From: Halomonas citrativorans
Lineage (GTDB): Bacteria > Pseudomonadota > Gammaproteobacteria > Pseudomonadales > Halomonadaceae
Direction: 5' to 3'
Length of the DNA: 64,000 nucleotides
Assembly: GCF_900163645.1 (NCBI RefSeq)
Contig: NZ_FUKM01000057.1
Location: 434,001 to 498,000, forward strand
How positions within the stretch are numbered: position 1 is the first letter of the stretch; each line of letters begins with the position of its first letter. The notes beneath the pieces were generated by a model, which saw only the letters and a program-made list of their open reading frames with translations, was not told where the DNA came from and made no database searches. The translations under genes were made by a program, and so were the position numbers. Shown here piece after piece: positions 24,894-32,591 of this stretch.

Positions 24894-25492
24894 GGTACTT
24901 CCCTGGCGGATAGGCATTGCGCTTCCAAGCGGCTTTTCTCTTCGGCGGTATTGAGATTGGTGAAGGCGTCGGGACAGTCGGACATATCCACACGGCGCAT
25001 ATTATGACGTGCGTACCAGCGCTGAATTTTACGCTCGCCGCTTTTCAAGGCCGCCTGAAGATCATCCGCCAGTGCGGTGCGTATCAAGGCCACCGTAGGA
25101 TGCAGATGCTGACCATCAAACGCCACGGCGATATCGGCGCTTTGTATGCCTGCCAGCATTTGTGCGACCAGGTTATCCGGGAGATGCGGCGTATCGCAAG
25201 GAGCTATCAATAGCCACGGCGTGTTTGATGCGCGCAGCCCACTATAAATGCCCATTAAAGGACCTTGGAAGCCTGATTCCACATCACTGATCACACGCCC
25301 AAACAGGCGGTAGGCGTCAAGGTTACGGTTAGCGCTAATCAGCAGTTCAGCAATCTGCCCTTCAAGCTTGGCCGCTGTGTGGGCAAACAGAGGTAGCCCA
25401 GCAAAGGGCTCCAGCCCCTTATCGCGCCCGCCCATGCGGCGGCCTTCACCACCAGCGAGCACCATGCCGGTTAATGCTTGGGTCGTGATCAT
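24890..25492 (-). CDS. mobA: molybdenum cofactor guanylyltransferase
   Basis: MobA attaches GMP to molybdopterin to form MGD, the cofactor of nitrate reductase and other DMSO-reductase-family enzymes. LTGMVLAGGEGRRMGGRDKGL is the nucleotide-binding signature; SDVESGFQGPLMGIYSGL and IAPCDTPHLP follow as in the family. AGGAG is 8 nt before the ATG at 25492, which gives 200 residues; longer starts give no family sequence. First gene of the mobA-moeA-moaA-cobW operon. Confidence 0.94.
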   Translation of the reverse strand: MITTQALTGMVLAGGEGRRMGGRDKGLEPFAGLPLFAHTAAKLEGQIAELLISANRNLDAYRLFGRVISDVESGFQGPLMGIYSGLRASNTPWLLIAPCDTPHLPDNLVAQMLAGIQSADIAVAFDGQHLHPTVALIRTALADDLQAALKSGERKIQRWYARHNMRRVDMSDCPDAFTNLNTAEEKSRLEAQCLSAREVP

Positions 25493-25760
25493 AGGCATGT
25501 CTCCTGTAGCAACGGGCGAGCAGTAACAAGCCTGGCCGACCAGCCTTGCCATTTTCAAGTGTAGATCCCTTATCACTATGATGGCGGCCAGGGGCCATGC
25601 TTGTCTATGCGCTTGTCTATACGTTAGGTGCTTGATGATAAGCACTATGACCCATATCAATCAGTGGGTTCGCCTGCCTACGTTATCTGGGTGAACAGCA
25701 CCGATAGACGGTGTCTTTTGGTATGCTGCACGACAGTCACTTTTTATGAGGGAAACGCTA
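25493..25760. promoter_or_regulatory. divergent promoter region of the molybdenum-cofactor operons
   Basis: A 268-bp gap between mobA (minus) and the DUF1244-moaB-moeA unit (plus). It should contain both promoters. I found no Moco riboswitch blocks and no confident ModE site, so regulation cannot be read here. Confidence 0.45.
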
Positions 25761-26087
25761 ATGTCAGATTTTAACGAGTTTGATCAGGCTACTCGCACTG
25801 AGCTTGAGGCAGCTGCCTTTCGGCGTTTGCTGAGCCACCTGGACGATAACAAGGACGTACAGAATATCGACCTAATGATCCTGGCGGACTTTTGCCGTAA
25901 CTGCCTTTCCAAATGGCTGGTGAGCGCAGCCGAAGAGCGAGGTGAGCGGCTTGATTACGAAGCCGCGCGCGAGTACGTCTACAAAATGCCCTACAGCGAG
26001 TGGAAAGCGCACTATCAGGGCACTGCAACGCCTGAACAGTTGGCGGCGTTGGACGCTCGCCAAGCCAAGAAAAACAATCAGGAGTAG
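25761..26087 (+). CDS. DUF1244 family protein
   Basis: A 108-residue cytoplasmic protein of the DUF1244 family, recognised by NIDLMILADFCRNCLSKWLVSAA and REYVYKMPYSEWKAHYQ. The conserved Cys pair (FCRNC) suggests metal or redox chemistry, but no function is known to me. ATG 25761 has AGGGA 7 nt upstream. It precedes moaB by 4 bp, so it is part of the molybdenum-cofactor operon. Confidence 0.85.
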   Translation: MSDFNEFDQATRTELEAAAFRRLLSHLDDNKDVQNIDLMILADFCRNCLSKWLVSAAEERGERLDYEAAREYVYKMPYSEWKAHYQGTATPEQLAALDARQAKKNNQE

Positions 26088-26091
26088 CATT

Positions 26092-26610
26092 ATGGAGCCG
26101 ATGGTTGCCCTCAATATAGCCATACTGACGATTTCAGATACGCGTACCGAAGAGAGTGATCGCTCTGGTCAGCAATTGGTCGAGAGTTTGAACGCCGCCG
26201 GCCATCGGCTCGCCGATAAGCGTATTGTGGCTGACGATATCTACCAGATTCGCGCTATCGTGGCCCAATGGATTGCCGACGCCGGGGTGCAGGTGATTAT
26301 TACTACCGGCGGCACCGGCTTTACCGGCCGTGATTCCACACCGGAAGCCATTTCGGTGCTGCTGGATAAGCACATCGAAGGATTTGGCGAGCGTTTTCGT
26401 CAGCTAAGTGGCGAGGAGATTGGCAGTTCCACCATTCAAAGCCGCTGCCTGGGTGGCTTGGCGAATGCCACGGTCATCTTCTGCCTGCCAGGCTCAACCG
26501 GCGCTTGCCGTACGGGCTGGGAAGGCATTTTGAAAGAGCAGCTCGATAGCCGTCACAAACCGTGCAACTTTGCCAACCTGGTGATCCCCGGGCGAGGTCA
26601 GCATGGCTGA
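26092..26610 (+). CDS. moaB: molybdopterin adenylyltransferase-type protein
   Basis: A 172-residue MoaB/MogA-fold protein that binds molybdopterin; MogA-type members adenylylate it before molybdenum insertion. It contains NIAILTISDTRTEESDRSGQ, ITTGGTGFTGRDSTPEAI (the molybdopterin-binding TGGTG loop) and IFCLPGSTGACRTGW. The ATG at 26092 follows AGGAG by 7 nt. Its end overlaps moeA by 8 bp. Length and sequence favour moaB over mogA, but either role is possible. Confidence 0.9.
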   Translation: MEPMVALNIAILTISDTRTEESDRSGQQLVESLNAAGHRLADKRIVADDIYQIRAIVAQWIADAGVQVIITTGGTGFTGRDSTPEAISVLLDKHIEGFGERFRQLSGEEIGSSTIQSRCLGGLANATVIFCLPGSTGACRTGWEGILKEQLDSRHKPCNFANLVIPGRGQHG

Positions 26611-27808
26611 TTTGCAACCAGTAAGCGCCGCGCTTGAAGCGCTGCTGGCTGGCGTGAGTCCCGTCAGTGCGGAAGAAGCCGCCTTGGACGCCGCTGGCGG
26701 GCGGGTGCTGGCTGACAACGTGATGGCAGCGCTGAACGTCCCGCCCTTTGATAACAGTGCGATGGATGGCTATGCGTTGCGCACAAGCGATGCGGGCCGG
26801 TGGCTGCCCATCAGCCAGCGCATTGCGGCGGGAACACAGGTAGCGCCGCTGGCACCCGGTAGCTGTGCACGCATCTTTACCGGTGGCGAGTTGCCAGCAG
26901 GCGCGGACTGCGTCGTCATGCAGGAGCGCGTTAGCGTTGAGGCAGGCAAGGCCTTGATACCGGACAATATTCCGCCTGACGACAACGTGCGCCGCCAAGG
27001 GCGGGATGTGCGTTTGGGCGACTGTTTGCTCAACAAAGGGCTGCGCTTAGAAGCGGCCGCGCTGGGGCATTTAGCGGGGCAGGGCATTACCCAGGTGAGC
27101 GTACGCCGCCGTCCTAAGGTTGCCCTGCTCTCGACCGGCGATGAAATCGTCGACCCCGGCACGCCGCTGACACCGGGGCAAATTTATAATTCCAACCGAC
27201 CCATGTTAAAGCGCCTGCTTGAGCGCTTTGGCGCTGATGTGGTGCAGGTCGTTAGTGTGCCGGATGACTACGCTCAAACGGTGGCGCTATTAACCCAGGC
27301 CGCCGCTGACGCCGATGTCGTGGTAAGCACTGGCGGTGTCAGTGTTGGGGAAGAAGACCACGTTAAGGCCGCGCTTGATGCTTTGGGCGAGCTGGATTTA
27401 TGGCGCTTGGCCATACGCCCAGGCAAGCCCTTGGCGCTAGGCCGCTTGCCTCGCGCTGACGGCAGTGAGGCAAGGTTTGTGGGTCTGCCGGGTAATCCGG
27501 TTTCGGGGTTTGTGGGGGCCTGGCTATTTTTGCGCCCGCTCATGGGGGCGTTGTTGGCCTGCCCAGCACTGAAAGCATTACCAACGTTAACAGCAACGGC
27601 GAGTTTTGGGACCTCGACCGGGCCGCGCCAGCACTATATGCGCGTAACGCTTAATTTTTCACCTTCCGGTATAACGGCCCAGGCCTTTGCTGACCAGAAT
27701 TCCGGCGTATTGTCGTCGTGTATTGAGGCCGATGCCTTGGCGGTTATTCCTCCCCATTATCAGGTAACGCCCGGCGATACTGTTAGCTGCTTATGGCTGG
27801 TGGAGTAA
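26603..27808 (+). CDS. moeA: molybdopterin molybdenumtransferase, copy 2
   Basis: A second MoeA of 401 residues, with PPFDNSAMDGYALR, ARIFTGGELPAGADCVVMQE, LLSTGDEIVDPG, VSTGGVSVGEEDHVKAALD and [14 protein letters not shown]. Its NSAMDGYA form is nearer to canonical enterobacterial MoeA than copy 1. It overlaps moaB by 8 bp, so this operon reads DUF1244-moaB-moeA. Two MoeA proteins may serve different molybdoenzymes or metals (Mo against W); this is inference. Confidence 0.93.
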   Translation: MADLQPVSAALEALLAGVSPVSAEEAALDAAGGRVLADNVMAALNVPPFDNSAMDGYALRTSDAGRWLPISQRIAAGTQVAPLAPGSCARIFTGGELPAGADCVVMQERVSVEAGKALIPDNIPPDDNVRRQGRDVRLGDCLLNKGLRLEAAALGHLAGQGITQVSVRRRPKVALLSTGDEIVDPGTPLTPGQIYNSNRPMLKRLLERFGADVVQVVSVPDDYAQTVALLTQAAADADVVVSTGGVSVGEEDHVKAALDALGELDLWRLAIRPGKPLALGRLPRADGSEARFVGLPGNPVSGFVGAWLFLRPLMGALLACPALKALPTLTATASFGTSTGPRQHYMRVTLNFSPSGITAQAFADQNSGVLSSCIEADALAVIPPHYQVTPGDTVSCLWLVE

Positions 27809-27829
27809 GCAGGCGCGTTCTCCTGACCG

Positions 27830-28996
27830 TTAAACAATGGCGTGGGGCACAAAGCAGGATGAGTCCTTGGTAATTCGCCCTACGTCTTCCCGCACGCCGA
27901 TCCCGCAAGCACGATCACCCACCACCCAGCTGCCGATTAACGCGTGATGTTCGCCAAAGCGCGGCATGGGGTGGTAGGCCTGGCGAATCCAGGGGCTGTC
28001 CGTATAGGGGCCATCCACTGCCTCACGCTGACCCTCTGGCGTTAACAGCTCAATATTGCTGCCTTCGCGTGAAAAGAAGGGCTTGCGTACCCAGCCGGGC
28101 GGCAGCGGTGAAGGCGAGCGCTCTTCAAAATAGGCAGGTAGCAGATTAGGGTGGCCCTTAAAGTGTTCCCACAGCAGGGGCAGAATGCCCTTGTTAGAAA
28201 GAATCGCCTTCCACGGTGGTTCAAACCAGTGGGTGTGCAACTGGGGAATCTTTTCGCCAAACGCATCGTCGGCCAACTCTTCCCAAGGGTAGAGTTTAAA
28301 CAGTGCCTGAATGGGCTGATTATCCAAGTCAACAAAGTAGTCGCCGTCGCGCTGGTAGCCTATATCTTCGGTATAAATGAAGGGCGCCTTTAAACCGGCC
28401 TGAACGGCTACATCCTGCAGGTAGTGTACGGTCGCGCGCTCTTCGTCATTATCCTTGATACATGAAAAGTACATCTCAGCGCTGCCTAGCCGGTCGCCAA
28501 TATGCGCTATCGCGTTGATCAGCCGCTCCTGAATGGAGTTATATTGATCGGCGTGGCGCGGAATGATGCCTTGTTGGATGGCCTGCTCCAGCCATACCCA
28601 CTGAAAGAAGCCCGCTTCATAAAGCGAGGTGGGGGTGTCGTAGTTAAGCTCAAGCAGCTTGGCGTGGCCTTGGCCTGAATAAGCAAAGTCCATTCGCCCA
28701 TAAAGGTGTGGCTGGCCAGACACCCAGGAGTCGTGAATGGTGTCCCACATGAACTCCGGCAGCGCCAGGCGTTGCATCAGCGCATTGGAGTGACAGACAC
28801 GGTCAACAAGCTCCATGCACATTTCATGCAGCTCTTCGGTAGGCGTCTCAATATCCCGCTCTATTTGATCCAGCGAGAACTGGTAGTAGGCGCTCTCTTT
28901 CCAGTAGGGTTCGCCGCCGATGGTATGAAAATGAAACCCCAGCTCGTGGGCCAGGGTTTTCCAGTTGGCGCGTTCTGCAACATCAACTCTAAGCAT
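27830..28996 (-). CDS. yjfC: glutathionylspermidine synthase-like ATP-grasp (YjfC/YgiC)
   Basis: A 388-residue stand-alone ATP-grasp ligase domain related to the synthetase half of GspS. Motifs: GRMDFAYSGQGHAKLLELNYDTPTSLYEAG, the ALFKLYPWEEL region, and PFFSREGSNIELL, which supply the ATP and metal ligands; the amidase half of GspS is absent. The family presumably makes a peptide-like amide bond, possibly with a polyamine, but E. coli YjfC/YgiC lack GspS activity as far as I recall. It is the last gene of the yjfIJKLMC-type operon. Confidence 0.87.
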   Translation of the reverse strand: MLRVDVAERANWKTLAHELGFHFHTIGGEPYWKESAYYQFSLDQIERDIETPTEELHEMCMELVDRVCHSNALMQRLALPEFMWDTIHDSWVSGQPHLYGRMDFAYSGQGHAKLLELNYDTPTSLYEAGFFQWVWLEQAIQQGIIPRHADQYNSIQERLINAIAHIGDRLGSAEMYFSCIKDNDEERATVHYLQDVAVQAGLKAPFIYTEDIGYQRDGDYFVDLDNQPIQALFKLYPWEELADDAFGEKIPQLHTHWFEPPWKAILSNKGILPLLWEHFKGHPNLLPAYFEERSPSPLPPGWVRKPFFSREGSNIELLTPEGQREAVDGPYTDSPWIRQAYHPMPRFGEHHALIGSWVVGDRACGIGVREDVGRITKDSSCFVPHAIV

Positions 28997-29014
28997 AGGG
29001 ATTTCCGAGGTACA

Positions 29015-29626
29015 TCACGAGCCCCAGCCGCCGCGGGCGGATGAGCGAGAACCGAAGCCGCGACGTTGCGTGGCCTGGCGGTTCTGGGTCGCCGTGGTAC
29101 GCAGGGCCTGGTGACGCTGATTGACACGCTGGGTTGCCTGGTTGGTGGCGGTGTTCCAGTTGCCCTGGTTCTGACGATTGCGGTAAACCGGTTCTTGATA
29201 CACTCCCCGGTTGGTCGCACCGTGGCTGGTGCGCGACATCATGTTGCCCACCATGTAACCCATCATGGCTGGCATAAACCAGCCACCGCCGCTGCTGCCG
29301 GTGGCCGCCTGCGACTGCTGTTCGGTGGGGGCCGTGCAGGCTCCTTCGCCGTGTTCAGCCTCACACTCTTCAAGCGTATTGAAGCGGGGGACTTCCTGAA
29401 CGGACGCCTCGTAGGCATCTTCACAGGCGCTGCGGGTATACACATCGGCGGCCACGCACTCATCAACACTCTGGTAGCTGCGTGGGCTATCAAAGCTTAC
29501 ATCGGTCGTTTGCTCTGGCTGACCACACGCCGTAAGCCCGAATGCGCTGGCACCCATCATCGCAAGTGAGAGACGGGCGCTGCGTTTGCGTCGCGGCAAG
29601 TGTGGGGTCTGATCGTTATGTGCCAT
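29015..29626 (-). CDS. yjfM: DUF1190 lipoprotein (YjfM/YgiB)
   Basis: A 203-residue secreted protein of the DUF1190 family. The N-terminus has a basic region then SLAMMGASAFGLTACGQ, a lipobox with LTAC, so it is probably a lipoprotein. A Cys-rich part follows (VDECVAADVYTRSACEDAY, LEECEAEHGEGACTAP), then a Gly/Met-rich hydrophobic patch and a Gln/Asn/Arg-rich low-complexity tail. Function unknown; always next to the ATP-grasp gene in enterobacteria, and 18 bp upstream of it here. Confidence 0.85.
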   Translation of the reverse strand: MAHNDQTPHLPRRKRSARLSLAMMGASAFGLTACGQPEQTTDVSFDSPRSYQSVDECVAADVYTRSACEDAYEASVQEVPRFNTLEECEAEHGEGACTAPTEQQSQAATGSSGGGWFMPAMMGYMVGNMMSRTSHGATNRGVYQEPVYRNRQNQGNWNTATNQATQRVNQRHQALRTTATQNRQATQRRGFGSRSSARGGWGS

Positions 29627-29637
29627 CGTTAAACTCC

Positions 29638-30048
29638 TTACCACGTCATCGAGGCGGCATTAATCAGGCCGACTGCAATGGAGACACTACCCACCAGAAT
29701 ACCGTAGGCCATATGACCTTCAGTGATATGCAGTGACAAGCTTTCTCCCTGATTTTTCAGCACCATCTTCAGGCCAAAGAAAGTCGCCAACTGAACACCA
29801 AACGCGATGATGCCCCATAAGATGAAATCGATGAAACTGATGGAGTTGGCCATAGCGCTGTAGAGCGGCAGCGTAAAGCCGACGATAGAACCCGCATAGG
29901 CCGTGGCCGCCGCTGCATTACCCTCACGAATTAACGTCCACTCGTGGTGGGGCGTGATACGGCTATAACAGTACATAAACGCAACGAGAAGCACGAGTGC
30001 GCCGATCAGATAGCCCAAAAAGTGGGGTAAGCCTTGTAAATACTGCAT
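29638..30048 (-). CDS. yjfL: DUF350 membrane protein (YjfL)
   Basis: A 136-residue inner-membrane protein with about four helices: FLGYLIGALVLLVAFMYCY, AYAGSIVGFTLPLYSAM, ILWGIIAFGVQLATFFGL and MAYGILVGSVSIAVGLI. These two similar helix pairs are the DUF350 repeat. No enzymatic residues are apparent. It lies between the DUF2491 and DUF1190 genes in the yjf order. Confidence 0.87.
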   Translation of the reverse strand: MQYLQGLPHFLGYLIGALVLLVAFMYCYSRITPHHEWTLIREGNAAAATAYAGSIVGFTLPLYSAMANSISFIDFILWGIIAFGVQLATFFGLKMVLKNQGESLSLHITEGHMAYGILVGSVSIAVGLINAASMTW

Positions 30049-30113
30049 GTGTAGGATTTTCCTTGGTTGAGAGTCAACGTTGTGATGATGGAGAGTGTTG
30101 GGGCTAGCCGCGT

Positions 30114-30839
30114 TTAAATAGCATCAATATCGACCGATGTAACATCAACACCGAGATTTTGTACCAGCATAAACCCACCCTCGCCGTCATCTTCCGCATT
30201 GAGCAATACGTACTCCATACGCTCGGAGTCTTCGATAGGACGCTCGTACAGCATGGCATGATGGGTAACGCTGCGCGTCATGACGCTTTCGGTGGTCATT
30301 ACCTGCTCTTCAAGTACGACGGGCGGTGACCAAAGGCTCGCTTCATCGCCCCACACGCGTTGAAACAGGCAGGTGCGCTCGGAAGCATCGGTTGACTCGA
30401 CAGTCATCGTTTGTGCGCCCAGCTGGCCTGCCTTTTTATCGATTGCGTTGATCAGTGCATCGAACTCGGTATCCGACAAATGCGTCACACGGTAAAAATC
30501 AAACAGCTTGTACTCAACCACGCGCTGGTTTTCGACGTTGGCTTGCAGCCACGTATCGTTATCCAGATAAAAGCGTACCAGGTGGGCGCCTTGGCCAAGG
30601 TCGACATGCCCGACAGCCGCAACATGATGATAGGGCGCGCTGTCCCACCCAAAGAGTGCGTCGGAATAGGCGCTGAGCTCAGCCAGCTGAATGTTGACGC
30701 GTCCGTCCAGGCGCAGCCCTGCGAAATCTTCTTGCGACATGCCGGTGGGCAGGCCCGCGGTAAAGGTAGATGGACTTTCTGCCGAAGGGTTCGCCGCCAC
30801 ATTGGAAGTGCCGAACAGGGCCTTTAGTGTCTTAAACAT
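30114..30839 (-). CDS. yjfK: DUF2491 protein (YjfK)
   Basis: A 241-residue soluble protein of the DUF2491 family, recognised by its place in the operon and by stretches such as RLDGRVNIQLAELSAYSD and GHVDLGQGAHLVRFYLDNDTWL. Predominantly beta and acidic (pI low). No known activity. The ATG at 30839 (MFKTLKALFG) is preferred over an in-frame start five codons earlier. Confidence 0.82.
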   Translation of the reverse strand: MFKTLKALFGTSNVAANPSAESPSTFTAGLPTGMSQEDFAGLRLDGRVNIQLAELSAYSDALFGWDSAPYHHVAAVGHVDLGQGAHLVRFYLDNDTWLQANVENQRVVEYKLFDFYRVTHLSDTEFDALINAIDKKAGQLGAQTMTVESTDASERTCLFQRVWGDEASLWSPPVVLEEQVMTTESVMTRSVTHHAMLYERPIEDSERMEYVLLNAEDDGEGGFMLVQNLGVDVTSVDIDAI

Positions 30840-30944
30840 TCGAGAGGTCTCCAAAGGGCAAGCAAGTAGAGCGGACAGATGGGTGCTGAATAAATAGTGG
30901 CCCAGTGACGTGCAGGCCCGCCGGTGGGCGGGCGCTGTGTCACA

Positions 30945-31640
30945 TTATGCTTGCGGGGTGTTTTTCTTGGCTTTTAGGCGTGCCAGTACATCTTCGGCTT
31001 TGCGCTCATTGGCACCAATACCCGCCGCTTTCAAACGAGCATCCAGTGATGAACCGCTCTCTTCGGCAGCCATTTGATCAGCTGCCTCCATCTGGGCAGA
31101 GTTAAGCTGCTGGCGCTCACGGATGCGCTCAAGAGACTCCATTGCACTGCCCATGGCGCTATTTTGGCCGGAATGGCGCGCTGCTACTGCAGACTGAGCC
31201 TTCTGTGCAGATTCTGTCGCTTTTACCACGCTCACCTGCTGTTTTAGCTGGCGCAGCTGGTTTTCCGTATTGCGAATGGCCCCACGCAGGCTTTCAATGC
31301 TAGCGTCGTACTCGCTAACGATGCTGCGCTCGGCGTCCAAGTCATCTTGCATACTGACCATACGCTCGGCAACTTCGACCGCCAACGCTTCTTCGCCTTT
31401 GTCCAGCGCGGCTTCAGCACTTTGCTCAAGCTCGGTAATTTTGCCTTCTAGGGTATCTGCCTTGTTACTGTTCAACTGGCGTTGACCCATTAAGCGCGCA
31501 AGTTCGGTTTTGGACTGTTTCAGGTGATTTTCAGAATCACGAATTTCCTGGTCCAAAATACGTAGCGCTTGAGAGTCTACGACGGTCTGGCCGGTCTCAT
31601 TCGCTTTGCCACGTAACGCCGTCATGATTTTGCTTAACAT
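30945..31640 (-). CDS. yjfJ: PspA/IM30 family protein (YjfJ)
   Basis: A 231-residue coiled-coil protein of the PspA/Vipp1/ESCRT-III class: long heptad stretches such as LDQEIRDSENHLKQSKTELA and IVSEYDASIESLRGAIRNTE, and an acidic-basic C-terminus. PspA proteins form membrane-remodelling polymers under envelope stress. No PspF or PspBC genes are near, so this is the YjfJ paralogue, linked to the yjf operon rather than to the phage-shock system. Confidence 0.88.
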   Translation of the reverse strand: MLSKIMTALRGKANETGQTVVDSQALRILDQEIRDSENHLKQSKTELARLMGQRQLNSNKADTLEGKITELEQSAEAALDKGEEALAVEVAERMVSMQDDLDAERSIVSEYDASIESLRGAIRNTENQLRQLKQQVSVVKATESAQKAQSAVAARHSGQNSAMGSAMESLERIRERQQLNSAQMEAADQMAAEESGSSLDARLKAAGIGANERKAEDVLARLKAKKNTPQA

Positions 31641-31662
31641 AAGGGTTGCTCCTAAACGCGTA

Positions 31663-32139
31663 TTAAGAAAAGTGATCTTGAATTAAATCGGCGACTTCCA
31701 TGGCAGCGCTGGCTGTGGCATGTAATTCAGCACAAATAGACACCAGCTTTGAATCGCCAAACAGCTGCCCGTAAGCCACGTAAAAGTCGCGCTCATCAAT
31801 TGAAACGATACCGATAGAGGCAAGCGGAAGCGCAAGGCCTTGGCGCAGTAACACGTCGTTAAGTTCAGCCGGATTGGAAACGCTGTCCAGTGGGGCAATG
31901 GCGGTCATGGCAATCCACTCATTGTCACTGCGCGAAAGCGTTAACGTTAAATTGCCGTAATCGTGAAGCTCCCAAATCAACGTTTGGTTGGCTTCATCTA
32001 AACTAACATTGGCGGCTGGCCACTCCAGTTCAGCGGCTTCTTCCTGAGCGGAGGCATCGTTAATAACGCGATAGAGTTCGGCTGCCGAGAAAGCGCCCGT
32101 TTCATTGTGAGTAATCAAAGCAGCAAGCTCCTTATGCAA
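31663..32139 (-). CDS. yjfI: DUF2170 protein (YjfI)
   Basis: A 158-residue acidic cytosolic protein of the DUF2170 family (SIGIVSIDERDFYVAYGQLF, SKLVSICAELHATASAAMEVADL). First gene of the yjf operon. The start is uncertain: a TTG at 32139 lacks a ribosome binding site, whereas an in-frame TTG at 32118 has AAGGAG 9 nt upstream; no ATG is available. Function unknown. Confidence 0.78.
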   Translation of the reverse strand: MHKELAALITHNETGAFSAAELYRVINDASAQEEAAELEWPAANVSLDEANQTLIWELHDYGNLTLTLSRSDNEWIAMTAIAPLDSVSNPAELNDVLLRQGLALPLASIGIVSIDERDFYVAYGQLFGDSKLVSICAELHATASAAMEVADLIQDHFS

Positions 32140-32332
32140 AATGAAGGTTATGTTAGCACTGACAATTCATCATCTTCTAATAACGCACTATCGCGTTTGA
32201 ATAAAAGGCTACGCTAACACGCTGCGCGCCTGGATGTTTCACTATCAACAGCGCTTCTTGAGAGAACCCATTTAAGACCCACAGGCAGGAGAGGAGTTCT
32301 CCGTTAAGCGTACGATAAAAAGAGTTGAGAAC

Positions 32333-32560
32333 ATGGATAAGGATAGTCAACCGCCCAACACCGCGATATGGCAGCAGCGCTTGAGCCACTTTCGGGATGC
32401 GCTTGCTCACAACCCTATGCCAGGGTGTTGTGGCGCCGCCGCCACCGTCGTGGCGAGCCTAGGGCTGGCGTTAATATTAAAAGGGCTGCATATAAGCCAG
32501 CAGCATCAGACCAGTGAAGCGCGGGCCGCGTTAATTGACAAGGTGAAGGGCGCGGCTTAA
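32333..32560 (+). CDS. small predicted membrane protein
   Basis: A 75-residue reading frame starting with ATG, without recognised family. The middle (CCGAAATVVASLGLALILKGLHI) could form a single membrane helix; it starts with two adjacent cysteines. The ends are polar. It lies between divergent and convergent operons and has no clear ribosome binding site beyond GTTGAGAAC, so its reality is plausible, not proven. Confidence 0.45.
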   Translation: MDKDSQPPNTAIWQQRLSHFRDALAHNPMPGCCGAAATVVASLGLALILKGLHISQQHQTSEARAALIDKVKGAA

Positions 32561-32591
32561 ATGCCCGCGCGCTGCTTGTTAAAGAGTATGC

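Noticed and set aside
25493..25760. Molybdenum-cofactor riboswitch before moaB or mobA
   Set aside because: None of the conserved Moco RNA blocks could be recognised in either orientation.
30945..31640. PspA homologue as part of a phage-shock operon
   Set aside because: No pspB, pspC or pspF nearby; the neighbours are the yjf genes.
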